Origin: Desulfuromonadales bacterium
GTDB lineage: Bacteria > Desulfobacterota > Desulfuromonadia > Desulfuromonadales > Syntrophotaleaceae
Assembly: GCA_013619105.1 (NCBI GenBank)
Contig: JABXKU010000036.1
Location: 1 to 41,165 of the forward strand
Length of the DNA stretch: 41,165 nt
Direction of reading: 5' to 3'
Shown here: positions 31,282 to 38,662 of the stretch, piece after piece
Position numbering within the stretch: the first letter of the stretch is position 1
Layout: each line of letters starts with the position of its first letter
Made by a program: the position numbers and the translations under genes
Notes under the pieces: model-generated
The model's database searches: none
The model's input: only the letters and a program-made list of their open reading frames with translations
Told to the model about the DNA's origin: nothing

Positions 31282-32424
31282 ATGGCCATCTATCTCGACA
31301 ACGCTGCTACCTCTCATCCAAAACCCGAAGGGGTCTATCGCGCAGCCGACCGGACCCTGCGGGAATTGGGCGCCAGCCCGGGACGGGGCAGCTACCAAGC
31401 CGCCATTGCTGCAAGTCGGCTGTTATTTGAAACCCGCCTTGCAGCCGCAAGGCTGTTTGGCGCACCCGAGGCAGCGCGCATCGTATTTACCGCCAGCGCC
31501 ACCGAGGCCCTAAACCTGGCCCTATTCGGTCTGATTAACCCCGGCGACCGGGTCGTCACCACCAGCATGGAACACAACGCTGTGTTGCGCCCCCTCGAAG
31601 TACTGCGCCGTAGAGGCGTTGAGGTAGTCAAGGTTCCCGCCAACACGGACGGCTTCGTCGTACCGACGGAACTCAAGAACGCCTGTACTCAGCGAACGAG
31701 GCTTCTGGTTCTCAGCCACTGTTCCAACGTCAGCGGTACACGCCAGGCCATCGAAGAGATGGGTCCCTGGTGTCGCAAACAGGGCATTCTGCTGCTGGTC
31801 GATGCAGCGCAGAGTGCTGGGCTGTTCGATATTGACGTCGAGTCAATGGCCATTGACTTGCTCGCCGTGCCCGGCCATAAAGGCTTGTTCGGGCCGTCTG
31901 GAACCGGCCTGCTCTATGTGCGGGAAGATCTACAGATTCGGCCGCTGCTAGTCGGCGGCACAGGAAATAACTCGACCTCTGTACTGCCACCACCACAACT
32001 TCCCGAAGGCCTTGAAAGTGGCACCGCCAACGCCCCCGGTCTGGCCGGCCTGAAGGCCGGCATCGAATTCCTGCTCGCCACCGGTATCGACACCATTCGC
32101 CACCACGAACTGAATCTGGTCCAGCGCCTACGCCAGGAGCTACCCAAAATCCCCGGGCTGAGGCTTCACGGCGGCAACGCCCTTGACCGCCAGGGCAGTG
32201 CCCTCTCCTTCACCATCGCCGGCCACGACCCGGCCGCCATCTCCTTTCTTCTTGACCGCGACCACGGGATCCAAACCCGCGCCGGACTACACTGCGCCCC
32301 CGATGCCCATCGCAGCATCGGCACCTTTCCTCAAGGCACAGTACGCATCAGCCCCGGTTGGTTCAGTACCGAACAGGACATCTCTACCCTACTGGCCGCC
32401 TTGGCCGACCTGGTCAAGGGCTGA
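31282..32424 (+). CDS. Cysteine desulfurase / selenocysteine lyase-like aminotransferase class V
   Basis: A 380-aa PLP enzyme. It starts MAIYLDNAATSHPKP, the classical NifS/CsdB opening. TASATEALNLALFG, MEHNAVLRPLEVL and VDAAQSAGLFDIDV bind PLP. The Schiff-base Lys is in PGHKGLFGPSGTGLLY. The persulfide Cys is in RAGLHCAPDAH. This matches the subfamily (TIGR01977-like) that travels with DUF3343. It would release S or Se from (seleno)cysteine to the adjacent carrier, perhaps for the NadA cluster or for selenium metabolism; that is inference. An upstream in-frame ATG at 31219 lies inside DUF3343 and is unlikely. Confidence 0.9.
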   Translation: MAIYLDNAATSHPKPEGVYRAADRTLRELGASPGRGSYQAAIAASRLLFETRLAAARLFGAPEAARIVFTASATEALNLALFGLINPGDRVVTTSMEHNAVLRPLEVLRRRGVEVVKVPANTDGFVVPTELKNACTQRTRLLVLSHCSNVSGTRQAIEEMGPWCRKQGILLLVDAAQSAGLFDIDVESMAIDLLAVPGHKGLFGPSGTGLLYVREDLQIRPLLVGGTGNNSTSVLPPPQLPEGLESGTANAPGLAGLKAGIEFLLATGIDTIRHHELNLVQRLRQELPKIPGLRLHGGNALDRQGSALSFTIAGHDPAAISFLLDRDHGIQTRAGLHCAPDAHRSIGTFPQGTVRISPGWFSTEQDISTLLAALADLVKG

Positions 32425-32530
32425 AATTCTTGACCAAGCCTTCTTCATCCGCTCTTTGTTCCGCCCTTCAAAACCTCTATTTCTCTTCGCTATCACCAAA
32501 CATTCCATCAAATCTGAACCTACAAGGCAC

Positions 32531-32567
32531 TTGACAAACCGATTACTCAACATGTATTAATGATACA
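32531..32567 (+). promoter_or_regulatory. Predicted promoter of the sigma-54 activator gene with an inverted repeat
   Basis: TTGACA (32531-32536), 18-bp spacer, TATTAA (32555-32560). An inverted repeat TGTAT-N5-ATACA (32553-32567) overlaps the -10 and could be an operator. A second TATAAT lies at 32613-32618 with a poor -35. Confidence 0.5.
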
Positions 32568-32698
32568 CGATAAATTTCGTAAGCTTTCCCTAACAACCTA
32601 TCTCTAAATCCCTATAATCACACTCGTATTAGTTCGAGCTTAGCCCAGTTGAACCTTTGACAATAGCCCCTCAACTCCATTGCGGAAAAGAGCCTGGC

Positions 32699-34399
32699 AT
32701 GGCCTGCAAGATTCTCATTATCAACGGGGAACCGAACATCGGCCACTCCATCGAAAACATCCTTACTGCAGAGGGCCATTGTATCACCTCGGTGGACAGG
32801 CCCAATGAGGCAGTCACTGTCGCTCGAAAGCAAACGTTCGACTTGATGCTTTTCAGCTCCGACCAACAGGAACAACGCAGCCTCGAAAACCTAGGAACTC
32901 TGCGCAAGCAGCAACCCCTCTGCCCGGTGGTGATGCTCACCTCGCTACCGCATATCACTACCGCTATTGAAGCGCTGCGCCTTGGCGCTTTTGATTACCT
33001 GATCACGCCTCTCTCCGAAGAGGCGATGCTGCGCATGATTAAGTCGGCGCTCCGCTTTAAGCGCAAGGCTGATGCAAAAGAACGCCACCGGATTAATATG
33101 CTCGGGATCATATCCACCGTCCGAGATGCCATCGTCACTATTGACCAGCAAGAACGCTTTGACTTTTTCAATCCCGCAGCCCTTGCCCATTTCTGTTTTT
33201 CCGAGGCGGATCTCGGCAAAAAGCCAGAGCACGTGCACCTACCTTGCGGCAACAACTGCCTTGACCTACTGTCAAAAGCGTTCTCCAGCGGCATGCCGCT
33301 GGAGCGCTACAGGGCGCATTGTCAGCACCCAGACCGGCCAGGGCTGATCGTCACCATCCAGGTAAAGCCCATGTTCTCCGACCAAGGGCAAATACGGGGT
33401 GCGGTGCTGATCCGCCGCGAGGAATCCCGCCTGCAGAAAACCGCCACCGGCTCTGAAAAGCGGGAGAAATATCACCACCTAGTTGGACAGAGCCCGCAAA
33501 TGCAGCACCTCTATGGGCTGATCGACAAACTGGCCCAGGTCTCCTCCACTGTGCTACTCAAAGGAGAAAGCGGCACAGGCAAGGAACTGGTCGCCTCAGC
33601 CCTGCACTACAAAGGCAGCCGTTGCAACCGTCCCTTTGTGCGAGTCAACTGCGCCGGGCTCTCGGAGACCCTACTCGATAGCGAACTTTTCGGTCATACC
33701 AAGGGCTCCTTTACCGGCGCAATCAAAGATCGTTGCGGACGCTTTGAAATGGCCCAAGGGGGCACTATTTTTCTCGACGAAATAGGCGATATTAGCCCCA
33801 GTCTGCAGCTCAAACTGCTACGAGTATTACAGGAAAAAGAGATCGAGCGGGTTGGCGACGCCACCCCCATCCCCGTCGACGTACGGATTATTGCAGCGAC
33901 CCATCAGGATCTGCGAGAGAAAATCCGCCTCGGTCAGTTTCGCGAAGACCTCTATTTCCGCCTTAAAGTCATTCACTTGCGGATGCCACCCCTGCGACAG
34001 CGCCTGGACGACCTCCCGCTGCTGGTAGATACTTTTATCGACTTCTACTGCCGGCAGTTCAACAAGGCGGTAATCGGCGTCTCAGAAAGGGTGGCGCAGA
34101 CCTTTGCCGCCTATGACTGGCCTGGGAATATTCGAGAACTGAAGCACGCCCTAGAACACGCCTTCATATTCAACGAAACCGGCTTGATAGATGTGGATGA
34201 TTTACCCTTAGAGTTACGCGAGATGTCCACACCGGTTGCTAAGGAGACATTGCTCGTCGAAAACCAGAGTGAAGAGGACCGACTTCGTTCGGCCCTGACT
34301 CGGGCCGGCGGCAACAAGGCTAAGGCCGCCCGCCAATTAAACATCAGCCGCCAGACCCTTTACCGCAAACTGTGCCAATACAGCATCCACATCAACTGA
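32699..34399 (+). CDS. Sigma-54-dependent activator with degenerate receiver, PAS, AAA+ and Fis domains
   Basis: A 566-aa NtrC-family protein. Residues 1-120 fold like a response-regulator receiver, but the acidic pair is N9-G10, the phosphoacceptor position is Ser53 (DLMLFS), and the invariant Lys is Thr103 (YLITP). Only Thr81 remains, so Asp phosphorylation is not expected. A PAS-like domain follows (~130-240, IVTIDQQERFDFFNPAAL). The AAA+ domain has Walker A GESGTGKE (289-296), the sigma-54 loop GSFTGA (336-341) and Walker B TIFLDEIGD. The C-terminal Fis HTH ends ARQLNISRQTLYRKLCQY. The start at 32699 (MACKILIING) aligns with receivers. It lies just upstream of a sigma-54 promoter for the chemotaxis genes. 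Confidence 0.93.
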   Translation: MACKILIINGEPNIGHSIENILTAEGHCITSVDRPNEAVTVARKQTFDLMLFSSDQQEQRSLENLGTLRKQQPLCPVVMLTSLPHITTAIEALRLGAFDYLITPLSEEAMLRMIKSALRFKRKADAKERHRINMLGIISTVRDAIVTIDQQERFDFFNPAALAHFCFSEADLGKKPEHVHLPCGNNCLDLLSKAFSSGMPLERYRAHCQHPDRPGLIVTIQVKPMFSDQGQIRGAVLIRREESRLQKTATGSEKREKYHHLVGQSPQMQHLYGLIDKLAQVSSTVLLKGESGTGKELVASALHYKGSRCNRPFVRVNCAGLSETLLDSELFGHTKGSFTGAIKDRCGRFEMAQGGTIFLDEIGDISPSLQLKLLRVLQEKEIERVGDATPIPVDVRIIAATHQDLREKIRLGQFREDLYFRLKVIHLRMPPLRQRLDDLPLLVDTFIDFYCRQFNKAVIGVSERVAQTFAAYDWPGNIRELKHALEHAFIFNETGLIDVDDLPLELREMSTPVAKETLLVENQSEEDRLRSALTRAGGNKAKAARQLNISRQTLYRKLCQYSIHIN

Positions 34400-34721
34400 A
34401 CGCAATCGCTCCATCGCCCCACATCCGTCGCACAATAATTACCCTCGCCCCAGAGCATTCCCCACTGCTCCAGTTTCCCCAGCCCCCCCAAATGTAGTGG
34501 CCAACTATTTTCGAACAGTGGATTAAGTTTTTTCTCCGCCACAATAGGTGCCATTTCATTATTGTTCTGATGTGGTCGGTACCCGCTGCAATCATCCATC
34601 AGATAGTGCCTGGTGCTTTTTTTGCCTCGAGGAAGGATCCGTATCCTGCTGAGGACATTCGTTCACCTTTGAAGTTTCTAAACATGGCTCCATCGTCGTC
34701 TGGCCTAAAGCCCCCCCCCGA

Positions 34722-34769
34722 CCACATCACCACATCACCACATCACCACATCACCACATCACCACATCG
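34722..34769 (+). repeat. Octamer tandem repeat, unit CCACATCA, six copies
   Basis: Five exact units and a sixth ending in G, directly after a poly-C tract. The unit is not a multiple of three and no gene covers it. It lies about 165-215 bp upstream of the sigma-54 promoter, the range of enhancer sites, and could also change length by slippage. Confidence 0.9.
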
Positions 34770-34934
34770 TCTCCCGGACACAACCGTCACGCAACACTTA
34801 TGTCCGACGACACACGCTAAAGACCGGCATGGGCTCCCATCACGGGAAACGTTTTTTTTTCATGACCCCTAAAATCCACAAAGCCCTTTAAATAGAGGCC
34901 CACTAATCAATTAAAGAAAAGTCATTAGATGTTC

Positions 34935-34950
34935 TGGCAAGATACTTGCT
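34935..34950 (+). promoter_or_regulatory. Sigma-54 (-24/-12) promoter of the cheW-mcp operon
   Basis: TGGCAAGATACTTGCT has GG (34936-34937) and GC (34948-34949) with the required spacing; against TGGCACG-N4-TTGCA only two positions differ. Initiation would be near 34961, about 110 nt before cheW. The gene just upstream encodes a sigma-54 activator. Confidence 0.75.
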
Positions 34951-35069
34951 AATACCGGACCATCCCTAATGAACTTCGCGCTAATCACTGTCCGGCCATA
35001 GGCCTTTAAGGCCAGCCCCCAGGGAGCTACAGCCATAGTCGCGCAAAAACCTTAAGAGGAAAGTTATTA

Positions 35070-35531
35070 ATGCCAGATGAAACCACAGACCTTATTGCCC
35101 ATGAAGATACACAAAAAGATAAATACCTGACCTTTTGTCTGGCGGATGAGGATTACGGTCTCGACATAGGCGACGTCACCGAAATTATCGGCGTACAAAA
35201 GATTACCCAGGTCCCGGGTATGCCGTCCCACATCAAGGGCGTTATCAACCTTCGAGGCCAGGTCATTCCGGTCATGGATATGCGACTGCGCTTTCAACTA
35301 CCGCCCCAAGAATATGACCCGCGCACCTGCATCATCGTCACCGAAGTAGCCCACCAGACCATGGGCATGGTGGTCGACCGGGTCAACGAGGTGGTCGATA
35401 TCCCCGAAAACCAGGTAGAGCCTCCTAAGGCTCAAACCGAGGGGGCATCCGGCAGCTACGTCAAGGGACTTGGAAAGATCGGCGAGAATATCCGCATCCT
35501 GCTCGACACAGAAAAAATTCTAGCCGCCTGA
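35070..35531 (+). CDS. cheW: Chemotaxis coupling protein CheW (first copy)
   Basis: A 153-aa CheW. After a short acidic tail with HEDTQKDKYLTF (11-22), the beta-barrel core reads LADEDYGLDIGDVTEIIGVQ, MPSHIKGVINLRGQVIPVMDMRLRF, CIIVTEVAHQTMGMVVDRVNEVV and ends with ENIRILLDTEKIL. CheW links receptors to CheA kinase. It is the first gene behind the sigma-54 promoter, with SD AGAGGAAAG upstream. It is a close paralogue of the CheW at 35920. Confidence 0.95.
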   Translation: MPDETTDLIAHEDTQKDKYLTFCLADEDYGLDIGDVTEIIGVQKITQVPGMPSHIKGVINLRGQVIPVMDMRLRFQLPPQEYDPRTCIIVTEVAHQTMGMVVDRVNEVVDIPENQVEPPKAQTEGASGSYVKGLGKIGENIRILLDTEKILAA

Positions 35532-35629
35532 ATAAGTCTGACATCAATCACTGCGAACACGATTCGTCACGACAATTAACAGCACTAACATTGGCGGGCA
35601 ATGAAACGGTTTCAGCAAGGAGAAACATC

Positions 35630-35911
35630 ATGACCGATACTGCTCTTGATGACCACCTTGACCACGAGGACCCTCAAAAAGACCCATACCGGACCTTTTC
35701 GATTTATCAGATGTGTACGGAAATGGATCCTGCGGACATTAGACCAAGAAAGTTTCAGGTGTGCCCGCTGGTAAATAATCCCCAGCGAGATTGCTATTGC
35801 TTGGATATGACCAGTCATAACCTTGGAAAAATGGTCCGGTATTGCAGTGGCAATTACGAACAGTGCGCGATTTATAGCAAAAGCCGTTTAAAACGGCCCC
35901 AAATCACATAG
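35630..35911 (+). CDS. Small cysteine-rich protein between two cheW genes
   Basis: A 93-aa protein starting at the ATG at 35630, 7 nt after AAGGAG; an earlier in-frame start at 35591 lacks an SD. Cysteines lie at 29, 45, 55, 57, 72 and 79, the last five in the pattern C-x9-C-x-C-x14-C-x6-C around CPLVNNPQRDCYCLDM and YCSGNYEQCAIY, which suggests a metal or Fe-S site. Residues 12-23 (HEDPQKDPYRTF) resemble the N-terminal stretch of both flanking CheWs. The rest is not CheW-like. I do not recognise a named family. It is presumably cotranscribed with the che genes and may sense metal or redox state; that is a guess from context. Confidence 0.82.
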   Translation: MTDTALDDHLDHEDPQKDPYRTFSIYQMCTEMDPADIRPRKFQVCPLVNNPQRDCYCLDMTSHNLGKMVRYCSGNYEQCAIYSKSRLKRPQIT

Positions 35912-35919
35912 GAGGCGAA

Positions 35920-36405
35920 ATGGCCGAAGTAATGGAAAAGGATCCTCTAGATCTGGATGATGCCGGTTACGAAACGGAAGATACTCAGAAGGACAAGTTT
36001 TTAACGTTCTTTCTGGCTGATGAGGATTACGGCATCGCGATTCACCATGTAATCGAAATCATCGGCATTCAGAAGATTACCGAGGTTCCCGACATGCCAA
36101 ATTTCGTCAAAGGGGTCATCAACCTGCGCGGCAAGGTAATACCGGTGATGGATGTGCGGGCGCGGTTTCGGCTGCCCAGCCAAGATTACGACGAGCGCAC
36201 TTGCATTATTGTTGTCAATGTCGACGACCAGTCGACTGGTCTGATCGTTGACCGGGTCTGTGAGGTTGCCGATATCCCCTCGGCAAACGTCGAACCGACG
36301 CCTGGCATCGGCAAAGGCCAAGTCGATAGTTATATCATGGGGCTCGGCAAGGTTGGCGACCGCGTGAAAATACTTCTCGATGCGCGGCGCCTGCTGGCCA
36401 CCTAA
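35920..36405 (+). CDS. cheW: Chemotaxis coupling protein CheW (second copy)
   Basis: A 161-aa CheW, closely similar to the first copy throughout the core (LADEDYGIAIHHVIEIIGIQKITEVPDMP; FVKGVINLRGKVIPVMDVRARF). It has a longer acidic tail holding EDTQKDKFLTF (~21-31). AGGAGG precedes the ATG, 8 bp after the Cys-rich gene's stop. Two different CheWs in one operon may bind the same receptor in mixed rings or distinguish two arrays. No CheA, CheR or CheB lies in the window. Confidence 0.95.
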   Translation: MAEVMEKDPLDLDDAGYETEDTQKDKFLTFFLADEDYGIAIHHVIEIIGIQKITEVPDMPNFVKGVINLRGKVIPVMDVRARFRLPSQDYDERTCIIVVNVDDQSTGLIVDRVCEVADIPSANVEPTPGIGKGQVDSYIMGLGKVGDRVKILLDARRLLAT

Positions 36406-36453
36406 TCAGAGTCCACATAACGCCACATACATCTATCTACCTAAGGACCAATC

Positions 36454-38556
36454 ATGAAACTCAACTTGCGTGCTAAATTGCTCATGCCAACCTTTGCAGT
36501 GATCATACTGTGCCTAAGCGTCACCGGTCTGTATTCCTACCGTACCGGCAAACTAGCGGTAGAGGCGGCTCTTCAGGAGCAGATGCACACCATTGCCGGC
36601 AACATCAGCAAGCAAATCGACACCAACATCACTGACCTAACTCGCACTTTTCGAACCTTGGCAGGCCGCAACGTGGTGCAAGCGCTACTGACTGGCGGGG
36701 CAGAAGGACAGGCGACAGCAGGCCTGCAGAGCGAGGCAGCACTGCTGCAGATGATGCAGGACTACCCTGGTGAATTCGAGTTCCTGGCAGTGATCGGCCA
36801 AGACGGGATAGCGGTCGCAGCCTCGCAACAGGACCTAGTCGGTCAACTCAATGTAGCAGATCGCCATTACTTCCAGCAAAGCTTGGTCGGCAAGGTCGGC
36901 CACGAAGTGGTCAAGAGCCGGGTCTCAGGAGAACCGATCCTGGTCCTGTCGGTGCCGGTAACGATTCAAGGACGGCCACAGGGGGCCTGCATTGGCGCGG
37001 TACGCATCGGTTTCTTTGCCGAACAATACGTTTCACCGGCTAAGGTGGCAGAGCACGGCTATGCCTATCTAGTCGATAAAAAGGGGGTCTTCCTCGCCCA
37101 CCCCGATGCCAAGCGGATTCTCAGCAGCGGTATCGGCGATTACGACTGGGGCCGCAAGATGTTGGGCGAGGGTAGCGGCTTTCAGGTCTACGACTGGCAG
37201 GGGGTCAGTAAGGTCGTCTCCTACCAAACCATTCCTGCCACCGACTGGGTAATCGCTGCCGGCGCCGAATTCGACGACATGTTCGCTCCCTTAGGCGGAA
37301 TCGCGCGAGCTAGCATTCTCGCAGCCGTTCTCACTCTGGTCGGCGTCGGCTTGGTGCTGTTCTATATCGCCACCTCCATCGTCAAGGCTGTACAACAGGG
37401 GGTCGATTTTGCCGAAGAGGTCAAGATCGGTGACGTCAGCCGTCGTTTGCGCTTGACCCGTCACGACGAAATCGGCACCTTGGCCGCCGCTCTCGACCGC
37501 ATGGCCGATGGCCTGGAAGAGAAGGCCGTGTTGGCCGAGCGTATTGCTGCCGGTGACCTGACCATTGAAATGGGCAAAGTCCATTCAAACGATCGCCTCG
37601 GTCAAGCTTTCGATAAGATGGTGAGCAACCTCTGCGATCTGATTACCCAGCTGCAAGCCGCATCCGAACAGATTGCCGCCGGCAGCGTGCAGCTTGCCGA
37701 AGGTAGTCAGAGCCTTTCTCAGGGGGCCACCGAATCGGCGGCTTCTCTGGAGCAGATCAGCGCATCCATGACCGAGATGGCTTCGCAGACCCAGATGAGC
37801 GCTGACAATGCCGATCAAGCCAATGCCCTGTCTAATGAATCAATGAGTGCCGCTACCAGCGGCAGCGAACTGATGACCGAAATGGTCACCGCCATGGGTG
37901 CCATCAATACCTCGGGGCAAAATATCGCCAAGATCATCAAAGTCATTGACGAGATCGCCTTCCAGACCAACCTACTGGCCCTGAATGCCGCTGTGGAGGC
38001 GGCGCGCGCCGGTCAGCACGGCAAAGGCTTTGCTGTGGTTGCCGAAGAGGTCCGCAATCTGGCAGCCCGCAGCGCCCAAGCGGCTAAGGAGACCGCCGAG
38101 TTGATTGAGGGGTCGGTAAACAAGACCGACAACGGCACTCAGATCGCCGGTGAAACGGAAGAGGCCCTGAAAGAGATCGTCGTTGCAGTTATTAAGGCCA
38201 CCGACCTGGTCAGCGAGATTGCCGCTGCCTCCCACGAACAATCGCAGGGCATCGGTCAGATCAACCAGGGACTTGGCCAGATCGACCAGGTAACCCTGCA
38301 AAACAGTTCCAATGCCGAAGAATGCGCCTCTGCCGCAGAAGAACTCTCGAGCCAGGCGGAACAGCTACGTCAGATGTTGTCCCGTTTCAAACTCAGCGGA
38401 CAAAATTCCGCGACCCGTGCAGCCCTCGCTTATAGCAGCACCAAGGCGCTGGCAACCCCTTCGGCTAGCATTGACGCTTCCCAATGTGGCAAGTCAACGG
38501 TACAATCCCCCACTCCAGTGATAGCACTGAATGATGCGGAATTTGGCAAGTACTGA
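36454..38556 (+). CDS. Methyl-accepting chemotaxis protein with periplasmic double-Cache domain
   Basis: The receptor has 700 aa. TM1 lies at ~8-28 and TM2 at ~280-305. Between them is a dCache_1 ligand domain (~30-275) with [44 protein letters not shown] and the distal [17 protein letters not shown] follows, then the coiled signalling domain with the conserved tip [19 protein letters not shown] and [16 protein letters not shown]. The C-terminus ends DAEFGKY after a flexible linker. dCache receptors often bind amino acids or small carboxylates, but the ligand cannot be read here. It follows cheW by 48 bp with SD AAGGA and is ended by a strong terminator. Confidence 0.95.
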   Translation: MKLNLRAKLLMPTFAVIILCLSVTGLYSYRTGKLAVEAALQEQMHTIAGNISKQIDTNITDLTRTFRTLAGRNVVQALLTGGAEGQATAGLQSEAALLQMMQDYPGEFEFLAVIGQDGIAVAASQQDLVGQLNVADRHYFQQSLVGKVGHEVVKSRVSGEPILVLSVPVTIQGRPQGACIGAVRIGFFAEQYVSPAKVAEHGYAYLVDKKGVFLAHPDAKRILSSGIGDYDWGRKMLGEGSGFQVYDWQGVSKVVSYQTIPATDWVIAAGAEFDDMFAPLGGIARASILAAVLTLVGVGLVLFYIATSIVKAVQQGVDFAEEVKIGDVSRRLRLTRHDEIGTLAAALDRMADGLEEKAVLAERIAAGDLTIEMGKVHSNDRLGQAFDKMVSNLCDLITQLQAASEQIAAGSVQLAEGSQSLSQGATESAASLEQISASMTEMASQTQMSADNADQANALSNESMSAATSGSELMTEMVTAMGAINTSGQNIAKIIKVIDEIAFQTNLLALNAAVEAARAGQHGKGFAVVAEEVRNLAARSAQAAKETAELIEGSVNKTDNGTQIAGETEEALKEIVVAVIKATDLVSEIAAASHEQSQGIGQINQGLGQIDQVTLQNSSNAEECASAAEELSSQAEQLRQMLSRFKLSGQNSATRAALAYSSTKALATPSASIDASQCGKSTVQSPTPVIALNDAEFGKY

Positions 38557-38576
38557 ACAAGTACATAGTCTTCTTT

Positions 38577-38612
38577 GTGCCTCACAACATATCGTTGTGA
38601 GGCACGATTTTT
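38577..38612 (+). terminator. Rho-independent terminator of the cheW-mcp operon
   Basis: Stem GTGCCTCACAAC/GTTGTGAGGCAC with a 5-nt loop (38577-38605), followed by GATTTTT. Confidence 0.93.
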
Positions 38613-38662
38613 CCTAACTTAATGGTGGGACTGCCAAACTGGCCTGGTTGCGGAGGCTTAAC

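Larger units (their letters stand above)
34400..35069 (+). other. 670-bp intergenic region between activator and che genes
   Basis: No credible gene. It contains a C-run of about nine bases (34711-34719), six octamer repeats (34722-34769), a T-run (~34852-34860), the sigma-54 promoter (34935-34950), and a leader of ~110 nt with small stems such as GGCC-TTTAA-GGCC near 35005. I saw no clear c-di-GMP riboswitch. Confidence 0.6.

Noticed and set aside
34570-34872. 100-aa open frame across the octamer repeat
   Set aside because: Protein made largely of repeat-derived His/Thr/Ser/Pro, no SD, and it lies on the promoter region.
34860-35069. c-di-GMP (GEMM) riboswitch before the first cheW
   Set aside because: Short GGCC stems and a CAAAGCCC stretch recall GEMM, but the conserved order of motifs is absent.
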